A DNA stretch of 64,000 bases from an uncultured Woeseiaceae bacterium (lineage in GTDB: Bacteria > Pseudomonadota > Gammaproteobacteria > Steroidobacterales > Woeseiaceae). Location of the stretch: positions 30,206-94,205 of the forward strand of contig CAJQPL010000031.1 in assembly GCA_905480215.1 (NCBI GenBank), given 5' to 3'. The position numbers and the translations under genes are program-made. Below are positions 42,697 to 52,764 of the stretch, piece after piece. How positions within the stretch are numbered: position 1 is the stretch's first letter; each line of letters begins with the position of its first letter. The notes beneath the pieces were generated by a model. The model did not search any database, had not been told where the DNA came from, and was given only the letters and a program-made list of their open reading frames with translations.

Positions 42697-44438
42697 TCCG
42701 TGTCAGTTTGAAAGCCAGGGGCCACGCTGGCGGCACCCGGTCTTCTTAAATCTGAAGCACCAATGTAAACGCCGTCTTCGACACCAACGGTCTGCAAACT
42801 ACCCATTGAGGATCGCGACGACAATACGTGGCCGCGCTGCTCAAGAATCGCCCTGGTATCCGGACTAATGCCCTGCTCGACGCGCAACACATCTGGAAGC
42901 CACTGATGATGCACTCGAGGTGCAGCCGTCGCTGCGGCAATATTCATGCCGTGGTCTACCACGTTGATGATCATCTGCAAGACCGTGGTAATTATCCGTG
43001 ACCCACCGGGGCTACCGGTGGCGAACCATGGCTCACCGTCAGCGAAGACGATCGTCGGCGTCATCGAGCTCAGGGGACGCTTATCTGTCTCTATGGCATT
43101 CGCTTTGCCGCCGAGCAAACCGTAGCCATTCGGTGAATTTGGCTTCGCGGAAAAATCATCCATTTCGTTGTTCAGCAGGAAGCCTGCGCCGGGCACCGCA
43201 ATACTGGAACCAAAACTGAAATTCAATGTGTAGGTATTACTTACAACATTGCCCTCGCCATCGATAACCGAATAATGCGTCGTGTTATCGCTTTCAAACC
43301 TTGGCTCGACGCCGGGCGCAACGTCTTCTGACGAACGTGCCTTTTTCATATCTATAGTTGCCGCCATCTGCTTCGCGTAGGCGGCACTCGTCAGCCACTC
43401 AACCGGGACATCGTAAAAATCGGGATCGCCCAAATGCACGGACCGATCTGCGTAGGCCAAACGCGCTGTCTCAGCCAACACATGGATCAAATCAGCGCTA
43501 CCAGCACCCATATCCGCGAGCGGGAAATGTTCGAGAACATTTAGCATCTGTAACAGGTGTACACCGCCGGAGCTCGGCGGTGGCATGGTGACTATCTCTA
43601 TACCGCGATAACGACCGCGAATAACATCCCGTGTCAGCGCCTTGTATGCCGCCAAGGACTCCATGTCTACCAAACCGCCATGGCGTTGCATTTCAGCAGC
43701 AATTTTTTCGGCAATCTCACCACGGTAAAACGCCTCGGGTCCATTTTCCGCGATGAGCGCCAATGTTCTGGCAAGATCTTTCTGTACCAACAGGTCGCCG
43801 GCTTTCTTCGGCACGCCATTCGCATCAAAAAAGTAGTTGCACGCCGCAGCAAAAGCACAAAGCCGTTGCTTTCGCCGTTCGATCAAATATGCGAGAAAAT
43901 AATCTAAAACAATTCCATTCCGCGCTTGTTCGATGGCGGGTTGCAACAACTGTTTCCACGGCAAACGGCCGTACTCCTGATGCGCAAGATACAATCCAGC
44001 CACTGTTCCCGGTACGCCAGCAGATAGATGGCTGAATCGAGCCGTTTCGTTGTCGACATTTCCGTCTTCATCCAGATACATGTCGCGCGTCGCGCGCTTC
44101 GGTGCCATCTCACGGTAGTCGATTGCTATCTGTTCGTCTCGCTCGGCATCATGAATAATCATGAAGCCTCCACCGCCAATGTTACCGGCGATCGGCAATG
44201 TAACGGCCAGCGAAAAACCAACAGCGACCGCAGCGTCGACGGCATTACCGCCATCCTCAAGGATTTTTGCCCCCACTTCGGCCGCGAGTCGTTCCTGTGC
44301 AGCAACCATTCCATTCGAACCAAACACCGGTAAGTGGCGGTCCTGGAAACTCATGATTGGCTGAACTGACACTTGCGCGAACGCAACAAACGGCAGCAAA
44401 ACCAAGCCCACGAAGATCATCATTCCGCGATAAAGCAT
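42693..44438 (-). CDS. ggt: Gamma-glutamyltransferase
   Basis: Secreted N-terminal nucleophile hydrolase of about 581 residues that cleaves gamma-glutamyl bonds, for example in glutathione, in the periplasm. A signal peptide (MMIFVGLVLLPFVAFA) opens the protein. The autocleavage site and nucleophile Thr are in DNTTHYSVIDGEGN, and the glycine-rich substrate loop GSPGGSRIITTVLQM is near the C-terminus. I set the start at the ATG at 44438 just after the pit stop; an ATG at 44423 with a better GCGGA site is possible. Together with the polyamine genes it could recover gamma-glutamyl products, but this is inferred. Confidence 0.92.
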   Translation of the reverse strand: MLYRGMMIFVGLVLLPFVAFAQVSVQPIMSFQDRHLPVFGSNGMVAAQERLAAEVGAKILEDGGNAVDAAVAVGFSLAVTLPIAGNIGGGGFMIIHDAERDEQIAIDYREMAPKRATRDMYLDEDGNVDNETARFSHLSAGVPGTVAGLYLAHQEYGRLPWKQLLQPAIEQARNGIVLDYFLAYLIERRKQRLCAFAAACNYFFDANGVPKKAGDLLVQKDLARTLALIAENGPEAFYRGEIAEKIAAEMQRHGGLVDMESLAAYKALTRDVIRGRYRGIEIVTMPPPSSGGVHLLQMLNVLEHFPLADMGAGSADLIHVLAETARLAYADRSVHLGDPDFYDVPVEWLTSAAYAKQMAATIDMKKARSSEDVAPGVEPRFESDNTTHYSVIDGEGNVVSNTYTLNFSFGSSIAVPGAGFLLNNEMDDFSAKPNSPNGYGLLGGKANAIETDKRPLSSMTPTIVFADGEPWFATGSPGGSRIITTVLQMIINVVDHGMNIAAATAAPRVHHQWLPDVLRVEQGISPDTRAILEQRGHVLSSRSSMGSLQTVGVEDGVYIGASDLRRPGAASVAPGFQTDTD

Positions 44439-44448
44439 CGCCAATGGC

Positions 44449-45699
44449 CTACGGCAGAACAGTTTTGAAGATAAAGAAGAATATGATCGCAAGAAATGCT
44501 CCCGCGGGAATAGTGACAACCCACGACACCAGAATCCGACCAACAACGCGGAGGTCGATGGCCTCAATACCGCGAGCCATTCCAACACCCAACACTGCGC
44601 CTACCAGCGTATGCGTCGTTGATATTGGAATACCGGTCCCGGATGCAATGACAATAGTTGTTGCAGCGGCAAGCTCCGCCGCAAATCCACGACTGGGAGT
44701 TAGCTGAGTTATCTTCTTGCCAACCGTTGCGATTACGTGTCGCCCGTAAGTGGCCAGACCGATAACAATGCCGCCGCCACCGATAACTAGCACCCACACC
44801 GGCAAAGTCGACTGGGCGGAAATGCTACCAGTGGTCGCAGTACCGATAACCGCAGCCAGCGGCCCGATCGCATTGGCTACGTCATTGGAGCCATGCGCAA
44901 ATGCCATGCCGCAGGCGGTTATTACCATCAAAACGCCGAAGACGCGTTCTACCGTATGGAAGTGCGCGCTTTTCTCGGCCTTTTTATCAGGCTCGATCTT
45001 CGATATGAAGTACGCGCCGATCAAAGAGATTGCGACAGCGATTGCGACAGCCAGCAAGTAACTATCTCTTAGATTCAGGTTCAGACCGACGTGCGTAAGA
45101 CCTTTCAGGATGGTCACAAGCGTAATCGTGAAGGCTGCGAAGAAAATATAAATGGGAACGTAGCGCTTGGCTTTTGTCAGCGGATCATCCTGATGCAAAA
45201 TAAGTCGTTGCACACTCATGTAAATCAGGAAAGCGATAATGCCGGAAGTTAGTGGCGATACAACCCAACTTATGACAATGGTGCCGACCTTACCCCATTG
45301 AACAGCGTCCACACCGATACCAACTGCCGCAAAACCAACAATCGCGCCAACGATGGAATGCGTTGTTGAAACCGGCCAGCCTTTACTGGATGCAATTAGC
45401 AGCCAAGTGCCTGCCGCTAATAACGCGGCCAACATGCCGTATATCAGCAGTTCCTCTTGCCCCTCTAGCAGGCTCGCATCAACAATGCCCTTGCGAATTG
45501 TTGAGGTCACTTCACCGCCCGCCAAGACAGCGCCTGCGAACTCAAATATCGCAGCAACGATAATCGCTTGTTTGATCGTTAGTGCATTCGACCCGACAGA
45601 TGTTGCCATCGCATTAGCGACGTCATTCGCACCGATCCCCCAGGCCATGAAGAGACCAAACGCCGCAGCCAAACCGATATAAATATATTGCGCTTCCAT
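44449..45699 (-). CDS. pit: Low-affinity inorganic phosphate transporter, PiT family
   Basis: Membrane protein of 416 residues with about ten hydrophobic helices. The two inverted PiT signatures are both present: GIGANDVANAMATSVGSNAL near residue 22 and AHGSNDVANAIGPLAAV near 270. It imports phosphate, usually as a metal-phosphate complex, with protons or sodium. The TIGR00153 (PhoU-like) gene upstream at 45.7-46.4 kb is its regular partner, separated here by 43 bases. The ggt start follows 10 bases after its stop. Confidence 0.93.
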   Translation of the reverse strand: MEAQYIYIGLAAAFGLFMAWGIGANDVANAMATSVGSNALTIKQAIIVAAIFEFAGAVLAGGEVTSTIRKGIVDASLLEGQEELLIYGMLAALLAAGTWLLIASSKGWPVSTTHSIVGAIVGFAAVGIGVDAVQWGKVGTIVISWVVSPLTSGIIAFLIYMSVQRLILHQDDPLTKAKRYVPIYIFFAAFTITLVTILKGLTHVGLNLNLRDSYLLAVAIAVAISLIGAYFISKIEPDKKAEKSAHFHTVERVFGVLMVITACGMAFAHGSNDVANAIGPLAAVIGTATTGSISAQSTLPVWVLVIGGGGIVIGLATYGRHVIATVGKKITQLTPSRGFAAELAAATTIVIASGTGIPISTTHTLVGAVLGVGMARGIEAIDLRVVGRILVSWVVTIPAGAFLAIIFFFIFKTVLP

Positions 45700-45742
45700 T
45701 AAGTACTCCCTGGATCGAAGACGCTTTGCTACTTAGTTTTTA

Positions 45743-46417
45743 TTAGTGAGAAAGCAGAAGCTCAAGACGACGACCAACGCGCTCTGCCATGTCTGCGACT
45801 TCACCCGTCAATTCGATGACCTTGTACATAAACATTGCATCGATCGGGTCCAGCGACTTCTCGATAGCGAACAACGCAGAACGCAGTGCGGCCTGTTTTT
45901 CATCCGTATCAGTTTCTATCTGATCAAGTTCTTCAATTAATCCCGCAACGAGCTCTACCTCGGCGCCACGAAAACCAACCGTAAATAATTCATCCAGTTC
46001 GCGGACGCTCTTTCTAGCCTGTTTTGCCGCATCGATATTGCGATCAACAAATTCGAGAAACTGCTCAGCGATCGCAGCAGGAACCTGCAACTTGCGGCCC
46101 AAGGTGATACCTGAAACATCTTTGCTTCTATTAGCGATTTTGTCCTGCACCAGAAGAAGCTCCAACAGGTCTTCTCGAGGTACCGGCATGAACAGACTCT
46201 TGGGTAAATGCAGACGAATTTCCTTTTTCAGATCATCTGCCTCGTGCTCAAGCTTCTCGATAATGTCACGGTATTCCGCAGCTGTTTCCCAATCTCCAGC
46301 CACTGACGCCGCAAAAAAACCATGCAGCTGCTTCGCACACTTGTATGCGATGTTGATGTGTTTCTCGAGCGGTTGAACCGGCGACGAACCGAATATGTTT
46401 GCCAGCACATTGGCCAT
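45743..46417 (-). CDS. TIGR00153 / DUF47 family phosphate transport regulator
   Basis: Helical PhoU-like protein of about 224 residues that accompanies Pit-type transporters and is thought to modulate them. It shows the family start ANVLANIFGSSPVQPLEKHI and the charged helices HEADDLKKEIRLHLPK, ending in the GEVADMAERVGRRLELLL segment. I chose the ATG giving MANVLAN at 46417, placed 9 bases after AGAGGA; an ATG at 46426 is very close to that site. It is upstream of pit on the same strand. Confidence 0.92.
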   Translation of the reverse strand: MANVLANIFGSSPVQPLEKHINIAYKCAKQLHGFFAASVAGDWETAAEYRDIIEKLEHEADDLKKEIRLHLPKSLFMPVPREDLLELLLVQDKIANRSKDVSGITLGRKLQVPAAIAEQFLEFVDRNIDAAKQARKSVRELDELFTVGFRGAEVELVAGLIEELDQIETDTDEKQAALRSALFAIEKSLDPIDAMFMYKVIELTGEVADMAERVGRRLELLLSH

Positions 46418-46543
46418 AAGCGGCATTCCTCTTAGGGGGCTGATTTCGAGCCGCAATCCTAACACAGAGCCCCAAAATGCAAACCCTTTTTAGCGTGATA
46501 AACTGCGCCACACCAATCACCTGATTTGACTGTTGAAAACACT

Positions 46544-46996
46544 ATGGCTCACTGGCTAATGAAGTCCGAACCCGATGCTTACAGCATCGATGACATGCAA
46601 CGAGACGGCCGCGACATGTGGGACGGGATCCGCAATTACCAGGCCCGAAACATGATGCGAGACGACATGAAAATCGGCGACGAAATCATGTTTTACCACT
46701 CAAACTGTAAACAGCCCGGAGTAGTAGGAATCACACGGGTAGTCAGTGATCCGTACCCGGATCCGACGCAATTCGATAAGAAGTCGAAGTATTTCGATGC
46801 CAAGAGCCCGCTAGACAATCCCCGCTGGATCCTCGTTGACGTGGAGTTCGTACGGAAACTGTCCAGAAATATCACATTGACGGAGATCAAGGCACAGAAG
46901 AGCCTTGAGGACATGATCCTGACGCGTCGTGGCAACCGACTCTCGGTCATGCCAGTCAGTAAGAAGCATTGGAACAAAGTTCTCAGTCTCGAATGA
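46544..46996 (+). CDS. EVE-domain protein
   Basis: Protein of 150 residues made of a single EVE domain (PUA-like fold), a family linked to binding modified bases in nucleic acid. It carries MAHWLMKSEPDAYSIDDM at the start, MWDGIRNYQARNMMRDDMK and MFYHSNCKQPGVVGI. The start is the ATG at 46544; a TTG at 46526 is possible but has no ribosome site. It is a usual housekeeping neighbour in gammaproteobacteria. The target is not known. Confidence 0.93.
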   Translation: MAHWLMKSEPDAYSIDDMQRDGRDMWDGIRNYQARNMMRDDMKIGDEIMFYHSNCKQPGVVGITRVVSDPYPDPTQFDKKSKYFDAKSPLDNPRWILVDVEFVRKLSRNITLTEIKAQKSLEDMILTRRGNRLSVMPVSKKHWNKVLSLE

Positions 46997-47152
46997 CCGG
47001 GCTACAATAATCATCGAGTTTCTTCTGCGCCCAACTCAGTAAGTCGCGCATTGATGACTGGTGCTCCGCCAAACGCCAACATGATGACGAGATCCTGAGG
47101 CTCAGCGCAGACAATTGTTGCAGCATATGCAGATTTTTTTTAGGACAACCGC

Positions 47153-47968
47153 GTGACAAAATCGAAGCTCCCACTGGGCCAGAAATCCGACTACCCGAAG
47201 CAATACGATCCAGGCGTTTTGTTTGCTATCCCGCGCAGCGAGGCTCGGGCTCAGTTGCTTGGCAGCAGCCTGCCGTTTCATGGCTGTGATATATGGAATG
47301 TCTGGGAATTGACCTGGCTGGGACCATCGGGTGTACCGCTCGTCGCCACCGCAGAAATTCGCATAGCGGCGGAATCCGTCAATCTGGTCGAATCGAAATC
47401 GCTCAAGCTGTACCTCAACTCCTTCGCAATGAGCCGCTTCGACTCGGCAGCAGACGTCGCCGCATCAATTAGCGGAGACCTTAGGGAATGCGCTGGCGGA
47501 GACGTATCGGTGCGCGTTTTTATGTTGACGGACACTCGATCGAACAGCTTCGCAGAGCTGCCCGGCGTCTGTATCGACTCACTACCCATCAGTTGTGACA
47601 GCTATGTCGTAAACGCAAGTCTGTTGGCGGCAGACGACAAAAACCTGGTGCAGGAAGAATTACATACACATCTACTGCGTAGCCTCTGCCCGGTCACGGC
47701 GCAGCCGGATATCGGCAGCCTGGGCATCCATTATCGCGGACCAAAGATTGATACAGAATCATTGCTGCGCTATATCGTTTCGTTTCGCGAGCACAACGAC
47801 TTTCATGAAGCTTGTGTAGAACGAATGTTTATGGACATCTTGCGCCACTGTGGTGCCGAGAAGCTCAGTCTGTACGCGCGCTTTCAGCGCCGCGGGGGTC
47901 TGGATATTAATCCGTTTCGCAGTAATTTCGAGAAGAACCCGGCGGATATTCGCCTTTGGCGTCAATAA
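47153..47968 (+). CDS. queF: NADPH-dependent 7-cyano-7-deazaguanine reductase QueF
   Basis: Long-form QueF of 271 residues that reduces preQ0 to preQ1 in queuosine synthesis, a modification of tRNA anticodons. The family motif VESKSLKLYLNSF near residue 82 binds NADPH, and the active-site Cys is in SLCPVTAQPDIGS. The GTG start is supported by TTAGGA about 8 bases upstream. The gap from the EVE gene contains a T8 run and no clear gene. The YhhQ-type importer at 24.5 kb handles the same intermediate. Confidence 0.94.
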   Translation: MTKSKLPLGQKSDYPKQYDPGVLFAIPRSEARAQLLGSSLPFHGCDIWNVWELTWLGPSGVPLVATAEIRIAAESVNLVESKSLKLYLNSFAMSRFDSAADVAASISGDLRECAGGDVSVRVFMLTDTRSNSFAELPGVCIDSLPISCDSYVVNASLLAADDKNLVQEELHTHLLRSLCPVTAQPDIGSLGIHYRGPKIDTESLLRYIVSFREHNDFHEACVERMFMDILRHCGAEKLSLYARFQRRGGLDINPFRSNFEKNPADIRLWRQ

Positions 47969-48003
47969 CACTCGCTTTCCGCGATCTGTGACGGTGGTCA
48001 CTT

Positions 48004-48032
48004 GCTGACCCATGAGTCACTGAATGGTCAGC
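48004..48032. promoter_or_regulatory. Seven-base inverted repeat between queF and the metallo-hydrolase
   Basis: GCTGACC at 48004-48010 and GGTCAGC at 48026-48032 form a perfect inverted repeat around 15 bases. A further GTGAC/GTCAC pair lies just before it (about 47988-48000). The two genes converge, so this may be a terminator, but no T-run follows on either strand. The 146-base gap holds nothing else. Confidence 0.3.
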
Positions 48033-48114
48033 TATGAGCAAGCCACGTGACAAGCGCCGCGATGCGATTCTCAAAGAGCCTCGATTGACCTAAGCGCTAT
48101 TGCATCGCGCCAAA

Positions 48115-49002
48115 TTATTGGTTTTCGCCACGTTCAGCTCGTAAGCGCCGCTCCAACCACCCCAGTGCCGTCTCGGCATAGATGGAACACGCGACGTTAT
48201 TAACAAACGGATTGCCTTCGTCGCGATTCTCAAGCTTGTCCTGCATGCCAAAGAAAAACGGATGCGGTGACAACAAAATATCGCAATCAAGCAATGAAAT
48301 CTTATCGGCGCTATCAATCAATTGTGCCGCAGCAGGATTTTCGCCAAATGAAAAACCTTGCGCCGATACTGCCGTCAGACTATCGGCGTAGACGAGTTGA
48401 TAACAGGTATCAAGCACACACGATTCCCACGACCAACTCATGCCGCCCGGTGTATGACCTGGCGTGTAAATCGCTCTCACATTGACATCTGCGACCGTCA
48501 CGACATCGCCATCTTTAATGGCAACAACGTTTGCTATGGGCGGAAAATTGGCTGTCAACCCCGGAAGATACTGCGGATCGTCGGGCTGCAACTCGCCGCT
48601 GCTCAATGTCTTGGCACCCTCAATACTGCTGTATACGCTCGCACCGGTGAAACGCTGTATCGCAGCGACGCCGCCCGCGTGATCGAAATGTGCGTGCGAC
48701 ACCAGAAGCGTCGAAATATTCTTGGGATCAAATCCAAGACTGCGGATGTTTGCATCAATGACGGCGGCAGACTGTGACAATCCACCATCAATCAATATCA
48801 ATTCTTCACCAGCTTCGATCAGGATAGAAGACAGCCCCGCAGTGCCGACGTACCAGGTGCCACCGTAGATCCGAAACGGCGCTTGCGGCAAATTCCAGTC
48901 CTCGCAATTGTCGCAAACAAAATCGGCGTCAGGCTCGAGCTGTTTCGGCCCACAGGCGACGAGCAGCGATGACAGCAAAAGAGTATAGAAAATTCGACTC
49001 AT
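48115..49002 (-). CDS. B3-like metallo-beta-lactamase-fold lipoprotein
   Basis: Metallo-hydrolase of about 295 residues. The start ATG at 49002 gives MSRIFYTLLLSSLLVAC, a lipoprotein signal with lipobox LVAC. The zinc motif reads LLVSHAHFDHAGG (HxHxDH), then YTPGHTPGGMSWSW with the third His, and LSPHPFFFGM with the last His. This arrangement (His116, His118, Asp120/His121, His196, His263 in the class B3 scheme) and the length match subclass B3 metallo-beta-lactamases and related lactonases. Whether it hydrolyses beta-lactams is unknown. The start overlaps the stop of the upstream TauE gene, so the two are co-translated. Confidence 0.85.
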   Translation of the reverse strand: MSRIFYTLLLSSLLVACGPKQLEPDADFVCDNCEDWNLPQAPFRIYGGTWYVGTAGLSSILIEAGEELILIDGGLSQSAAVIDANIRSLGFDPKNISTLLVSHAHFDHAGGVAAIQRFTGASVYSSIEGAKTLSSGELQPDDPQYLPGLTANFPPIANVVAIKDGDVVTVADVNVRAIYTPGHTPGGMSWSWESCVLDTCYQLVYADSLTAVSAQGFSFGENPAAAQLIDSADKISLLDCDILLSPHPFFFGMQDKLENRDEGNPFVNNVACSIYAETALGWLERRLRAERGENQ

Positions 49003-49814
49003 GCTAGCGCCCCATATGACATCCGGAGCGCGGCCAACAATAGAAACCCACCAAACAACATACTGAGTTTTTTCTGCGAATATGAATGTGCAATTCTTGC
49101 GCCTATCGGCGCGCAAAGCACCGTCGCCGGGGCAATTAAAACCAGCCCTATTATGCTGACGTATCCAAGGCTGCCCGGTGGAACTCGAACATCATTCCAA
49201 CCGGTGAGAACAAAACCGATTGTACCTGGCAAGCTGATAACCAGGCCCAACAGAGCCGCGGTGCCTACTGCGCGGTGAATGGGTTGGTTGAACAAGGTCA
49301 AAATCATGACCGAAAACGTTCCTCCGCCGATACCCATCATGCTCGAAAAGCAGCCAATTGATGTCGGGATTAAGCTAATCAGCGCGCCGCGAGGGACGTC
49401 GTCCGTCAAGTTTCGGCTTTCTGGCAGGAGAATCATTTTTGCCGCGACTAACACTGCAAATACTGCAAACAGGATGGCCAGGTTTCCGCTGCTCATATGC
49501 GACGCAAGCCAACTTCCCAGCAATGCGCCCGTTAGCACGAACAAGGCCCAGCGCTTCGCGATTTCAATGTCTACGGCCTGGCGTTTATGATGCGCTCGTG
49601 CAGACGCGAGAGACGTTGGGATAATGGTGGCAAGCGAAGTTGCTACTGCGACATGCATCCGAATACCGGGGTCGACGTTTGCGTGGCTCAGCGCGAACTC
49701 AAGCACCGGAACAATAACTATGCCACCGCCGATTCCGAATAATCCAGCAAGGACGCCCGCGATACAACCGCTCGCAATCATCGCGGCTGCCAGCAAAAAC
49801 CATTGCTCGAGCAT
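48999..49814 (-). CDS. TauE/SafE-family sulfite or organic-anion exporter
   Basis: Membrane protein of about 271 residues with eight or so hydrophobic helices of the TauE/SafE (DUF81) family. The repeated glycine-rich motif occurs as LFGIGGGIVIVPVLEF and later as MMGIGGGTFSVMILTLF. Members export sulfite, sulfoacetate or similar anions, and many have unknown substrates. A GTG at 49817 precedes the chosen ATG. It overlaps the metallo-hydrolase start by 4 bases. The S-formylglutathione hydrolase gene is 11 bases upstream on the same strand. Confidence 0.87.
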   Translation of the reverse strand: MLEQWFLLAAAMIASGCIAGVLAGLFGIGGGIVIVPVLEFALSHANVDPGIRMHVAVATSLATIIPTSLASARAHHKRQAVDIEIAKRWALFVLTGALLGSWLASHMSSGNLAILFAVFAVLVAAKMILLPESRNLTDDVPRGALISLIPTSIGCFSSMMGIGGGTFSVMILTLFNQPIHRAVGTAALLGLVISLPGTIGFVLTGWNDVRVPPGSLGYVSIIGLVLIAPATVLCAPIGARIAHSYSQKKLSMLFGGFLLLAALRMSYGALA

Positions 49815-49824
49815 CACTTGATTG

Positions 49825-50679
49825 TCAGCTTATTAAATGATCAGCGTGGAATCTCAAATGCTCTTCGATGAACGTAGCTATGAAGTAGTAGCTATGATCG
49901 TAGCCGTCGTGAATACGCAAACTGAGCGACACACCACTGGCATCACAAGCTTCCTGCAAAAGTTCCGGTTTTAGCTGCTCCTTGAGGAACGGGTCACTCG
50001 CGCCTTGGTCAACCAAAATTTTGCTGTAGGCATTCGCATCAGAAACACTCCTGACAACCTCGCAGGCGTCATAGTCCGACCAGGTCGATTTGTCGTCTCC
50101 CAGGTAATACCCCATCGCCTTCTGGCCCCATGGGCTATGCAGGGTCGTGCAAATAGGTGCGAATGCTGACAAGGACTTGAACATCTCAGGATTGCGCAAA
50201 CCGATGATCAGCGCACCGTGACCACCCATTGAATGTCCGCTCAAACCATGCCGACTCGCATCACCTGGAAAATTTTCAAAAATGACAGACTGCAAATCTT
50301 TCGTTACATAGTCATACATTTGAAAGTTCGTCGACCAGGGAGCTTGTGTCGAATTTACGTAGAAGCCAGCCCCCAGGCCAAAGTCGTAGTTATCGTCGGG
50401 ATCATCCGGTACACCTTCACCGCGAGGACTCGTATCCGGGGACACCAGCATCAAACCCAACTCAGCAGCCATGCGTTGTGCGCCGCTCTTCGCCATGAAG
50501 TTTTCTTCAGTGCACGTCAGGCCCGAGAGAAAGGTGAGTACGGGAACATTGCCGTGAGCTGCCTGCGGCGGCACGAACACCGAAAATTGCATGGTGCAAT
50601 TGTTGCTTATAGACGCGTGACGGTAGACGCCCATCTTGCCACCGAAGCAGCCTGTTTCACTTATCGTTTCAATAGTCAT
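49825..50679 (-). CDS. fghA: S-formylglutathione hydrolase
   Basis: Alpha/beta hydrolase of 284 residues that releases formate and glutathione in glutathione-dependent formaldehyde oxidation. The esterase D family markers TFLSGLTCTEENF and SPDTSPRGEGVP appear early, the nucleophile elbow is SGHSMGGHGALI, and the catalytic His is in HDGYDHSYYF. The partner dehydrogenase (FrmA/AdhC) is not in the window. A GFA-family gene occurs 3.5 kb away. It probably shares a transcript with the TauE gene downstream. Confidence 0.93.
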   Translation of the reverse strand: MTIETISETGCFGGKMGVYRHASISNNCTMQFSVFVPPQAAHGNVPVLTFLSGLTCTEENFMAKSGAQRMAAELGLMLVSPDTSPRGEGVPDDPDDNYDFGLGAGFYVNSTQAPWSTNFQMYDYVTKDLQSVIFENFPGDASRHGLSGHSMGGHGALIIGLRNPEMFKSLSAFAPICTTLHSPWGQKAMGYYLGDDKSTWSDYDACEVVRSVSDANAYSKILVDQGASDPFLKEQLKPELLQEACDASGVSLSLRIHDGYDHSYYFIATFIEEHLRFHADHLIS

Positions 50680-50717
50680 AGCGGCCGATTATGGCCGACA
50701 ATGAAGCGCGGGGGCAA

Positions 50718-51929
50718 TCAGCGTTTTTGAAACACCAGCGTACCGTTGGTGCCACCGAAGCCAAAGCTGTTCGACATTGCAGTCTTAATACCCGCATTTT
50801 CGACCAAAGAGGTGACCAAAGGCGTCCCTACTACCGCCGGATCAGGGTCGTTGACGTTTATCGATGGTGCGATGAAATCGTCCTCAAGCATCAACAAGCA
50901 ATGAATCGCTTCCTGAACCCCGGTTGCACCAAGCGAGTGTCCGCACATCGATTTGGTCGATCCAAAGCGTGGCATTTCCTCGCCAAATAACTCTTTCATC
51001 GCCTCGACTTCTTTCGAGTCGCCGGCAGGCGTACTCGTGCCATGCGTATTGACATAGTCAATCGGGCCTTCAACAGTTGAGCGCGCCAGCTGCATGCACC
51101 GCACCGCGCCTTCCCCGGATGGCGCAACCATGTCACTGCCGTCAGATGTGGCGCCGTAACCGACCAGCTCCGCGTAAATTTTCGCGCCGCGAGCTTTTGC
51201 ATGTTCGAGCTCTTCTACGACTACCATGCCGGCACCGGCGGCACTGACAAAGCCATCTCGCGTAGCATCGTAAGGACGAGAAGCAGACGCAGGATCGTCG
51301 TTGTACTTGGACGACAACGCACCCATGGCGTCAAACAGACAGACAAGTGTCCAATGGTCTTCTTCACCACCGCCAGCAAAAACGATGTCCTGTTTTCCAA
51401 GCTGAATCTGTTCCGCTGCAGAACCGATGCAATGTGCACTAGTGGCACATGCAGACGTCAACGACATATTGACGCCTTTGATCTTGAACGGTGTCGCCAA
51501 ACAGGCTGAAACTGAGCTGCCCATAGTGCGAGTAACCATATAGGGGCCTATTTTTCGCACACCGCGACTGCGCAGAATGTCGGCGCTTTTCACAATATTT
51601 TCGCTAGACGCACCGCCGGAACCAGCGATGATGCCGGTGCGAATATTTGAAATGTCGCTCTCGTCCAAACCGGCGTCGTCGATAGCCTGTTGCATGGCGA
51701 TATAGGCGAAAGCAGCAGAATCGCCCATAAATCGCAATATCTTCCTGTCAATGTGGTCTTTCTTGTCAATATTGATGCTGCCCGAAATCTGGCTACGCAT
51801 GCCCATCTCTTTAAAGCTCTCGTTGGCAACAATGCCTGAACGCCCTAAGAGCAATGATTCTTTGATTTCTTCTTTGGAATTACCGATGCAAGAAACCGCA
51901 CCGAGACCGGAAATGACAACACGCCGCAT
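50718..51929 (-). CDS. fabB: 3-oxoacyl-ACP synthase I (FabB)
   Basis: Beta-ketoacyl-ACP synthase of 403 residues that elongates unsaturated acyl chains. The active-site Cys161 is in SACATSAH, and the two histidines are in [11 protein letters not shown] and [15 protein letters not shown] lies before the ATG at 51929. It is directly downstream of fabA (9 bases), the usual gammaproteobacterial arrangement for anaerobic unsaturated fatty acid synthesis. Confidence 0.96.
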   Translation of the reverse strand: MRRVVISGLGAVSCIGNSKEEIKESLLLGRSGIVANESFKEMGMRSQISGSINIDKKDHIDRKILRFMGDSAAFAYIAMQQAIDDAGLDESDISNIRTGIIAGSGGASSENIVKSADILRSRGVRKIGPYMVTRTMGSSVSACLATPFKIKGVNMSLTSACATSAHCIGSAAEQIQLGKQDIVFAGGGEEDHWTLVCLFDAMGALSSKYNDDPASASRPYDATRDGFVSAAGAGMVVVEELEHAKARGAKIYAELVGYGATSDGSDMVAPSGEGAVRCMQLARSTVEGPIDYVNTHGTSTPAGDSKEVEAMKELFGEEMPRFGSTKSMCGHSLGATGVQEAIHCLLMLEDDFIAPSINVNDPDPAVVGTPLVTSLVENAGIKTAMSNSFGFGGTNGTLVFQKR

Positions 51930-51938
51930 TATTTGACC

Positions 51939-52490
51939 CTAAAAATTTTCAGTTGAAGTAAACAGGCCGACCTTCAGGTCTTCCGCTGTGTAAATCTCAC
52001 GCCCGTCGACAGATACCGTTCCATCGGCCATCGCAAGTACCAGCTTACGGGCAATCAAACGCTTAATGTCGATTTGAAATGTAACCAATTTGGAGGTCGG
52101 CAGAATTTGCCCGGTGAATTTGACCTTACCGCAGCCCAAGGCGCGCCCGCGACCCTGGTGGCCACCCCAAACGAGGTGAAATCCAAGCAGCTGCCAAAGC
52201 GCATCCAGCCCCAGACATCCTGGCATCACAGGGTCATCCTCAAAATGGCAATCGAAGAACCACAGGTCAGGGTTGATATCGAACTCTGCTTTGATTTCGC
52301 CCTTGCCGTACTTACCAGTGTCATCTGTAATCAGGGTGACACGATCGGTCATGAGCATGGGCGGCTTCGGCAGACGGCCATTGGTCTTGCCAAATATATT
52401 GCCATGTCCACATTCGAGCAGGTCTTCGTAGCTATAGGAACTCTTGCGCACCAGCAACTCCTCAGTGGTGGCTGCGGTTGAAATAGTCAT
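51939..52490 (-). CDS. fabA: 3-hydroxydecanoyl-ACP dehydratase/isomerase (FabA)
   Basis: Hot-dog dehydratase of 183 residues that makes and isomerises trans-2-decenoyl-ACP, the branch point to unsaturated fatty acids. The catalytic His82 and Asp96 lie in [20 protein letters not shown]. The ATG at 52490 has a strong GGAGGA five bases upstream, so the longer frame up to 52607 is not the start. The upstream 274-base region to the small secreted-protein gene probably holds the promoter of this pair. Confidence 0.97.
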   Translation of the reverse strand: MTISTAATTEELLVRKSSYSYEDLLECGHGNIFGKTNGRLPKPPMLMTDRVTLITDDTGKYGKGEIKAEFDINPDLWFFDCHFEDDPVMPGCLGLDALWQLLGFHLVWGGHQGRGRALGCGKVKFTGQILPTSKLVTFQIDIKRLIARKLVLAMADGTVSVDGREIYTAEDLKVGLFTSTENF

Positions 52491-52764
52491 GCATCCTCCG
52501 GGGACGGTCTCCATTTTACCCAAAGTAGGCAAAGATACCGAGGGATAATACGCGGATTGCTCGCGCCGCAGTTTTGAAATTGCGCCAATTGCGACTAACG
52601 GCTGCAAAGCATCCGAAATATGCTGCTAATAAAGGGTTTTTAGGATAATGTCCCTAAATTACCGACAGCGGTCAGTGCAGAGTAATCGCTAGATTTATCA
52701 GAATTGCACAACTCAAAAGTACCGTCAGTTTGATGCTAATAATAATTAAATGGGAGAAGTTCTA

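Noticed and set aside
46983-47174. Minus-strand frame of 63 residues between the EVE gene and queF
   Set aside because: The peptide from the inner ATG looks helical, but there is no ribosome site, it overlaps the ends of both neighbours, and no family was recognised. Conservation could revive it.
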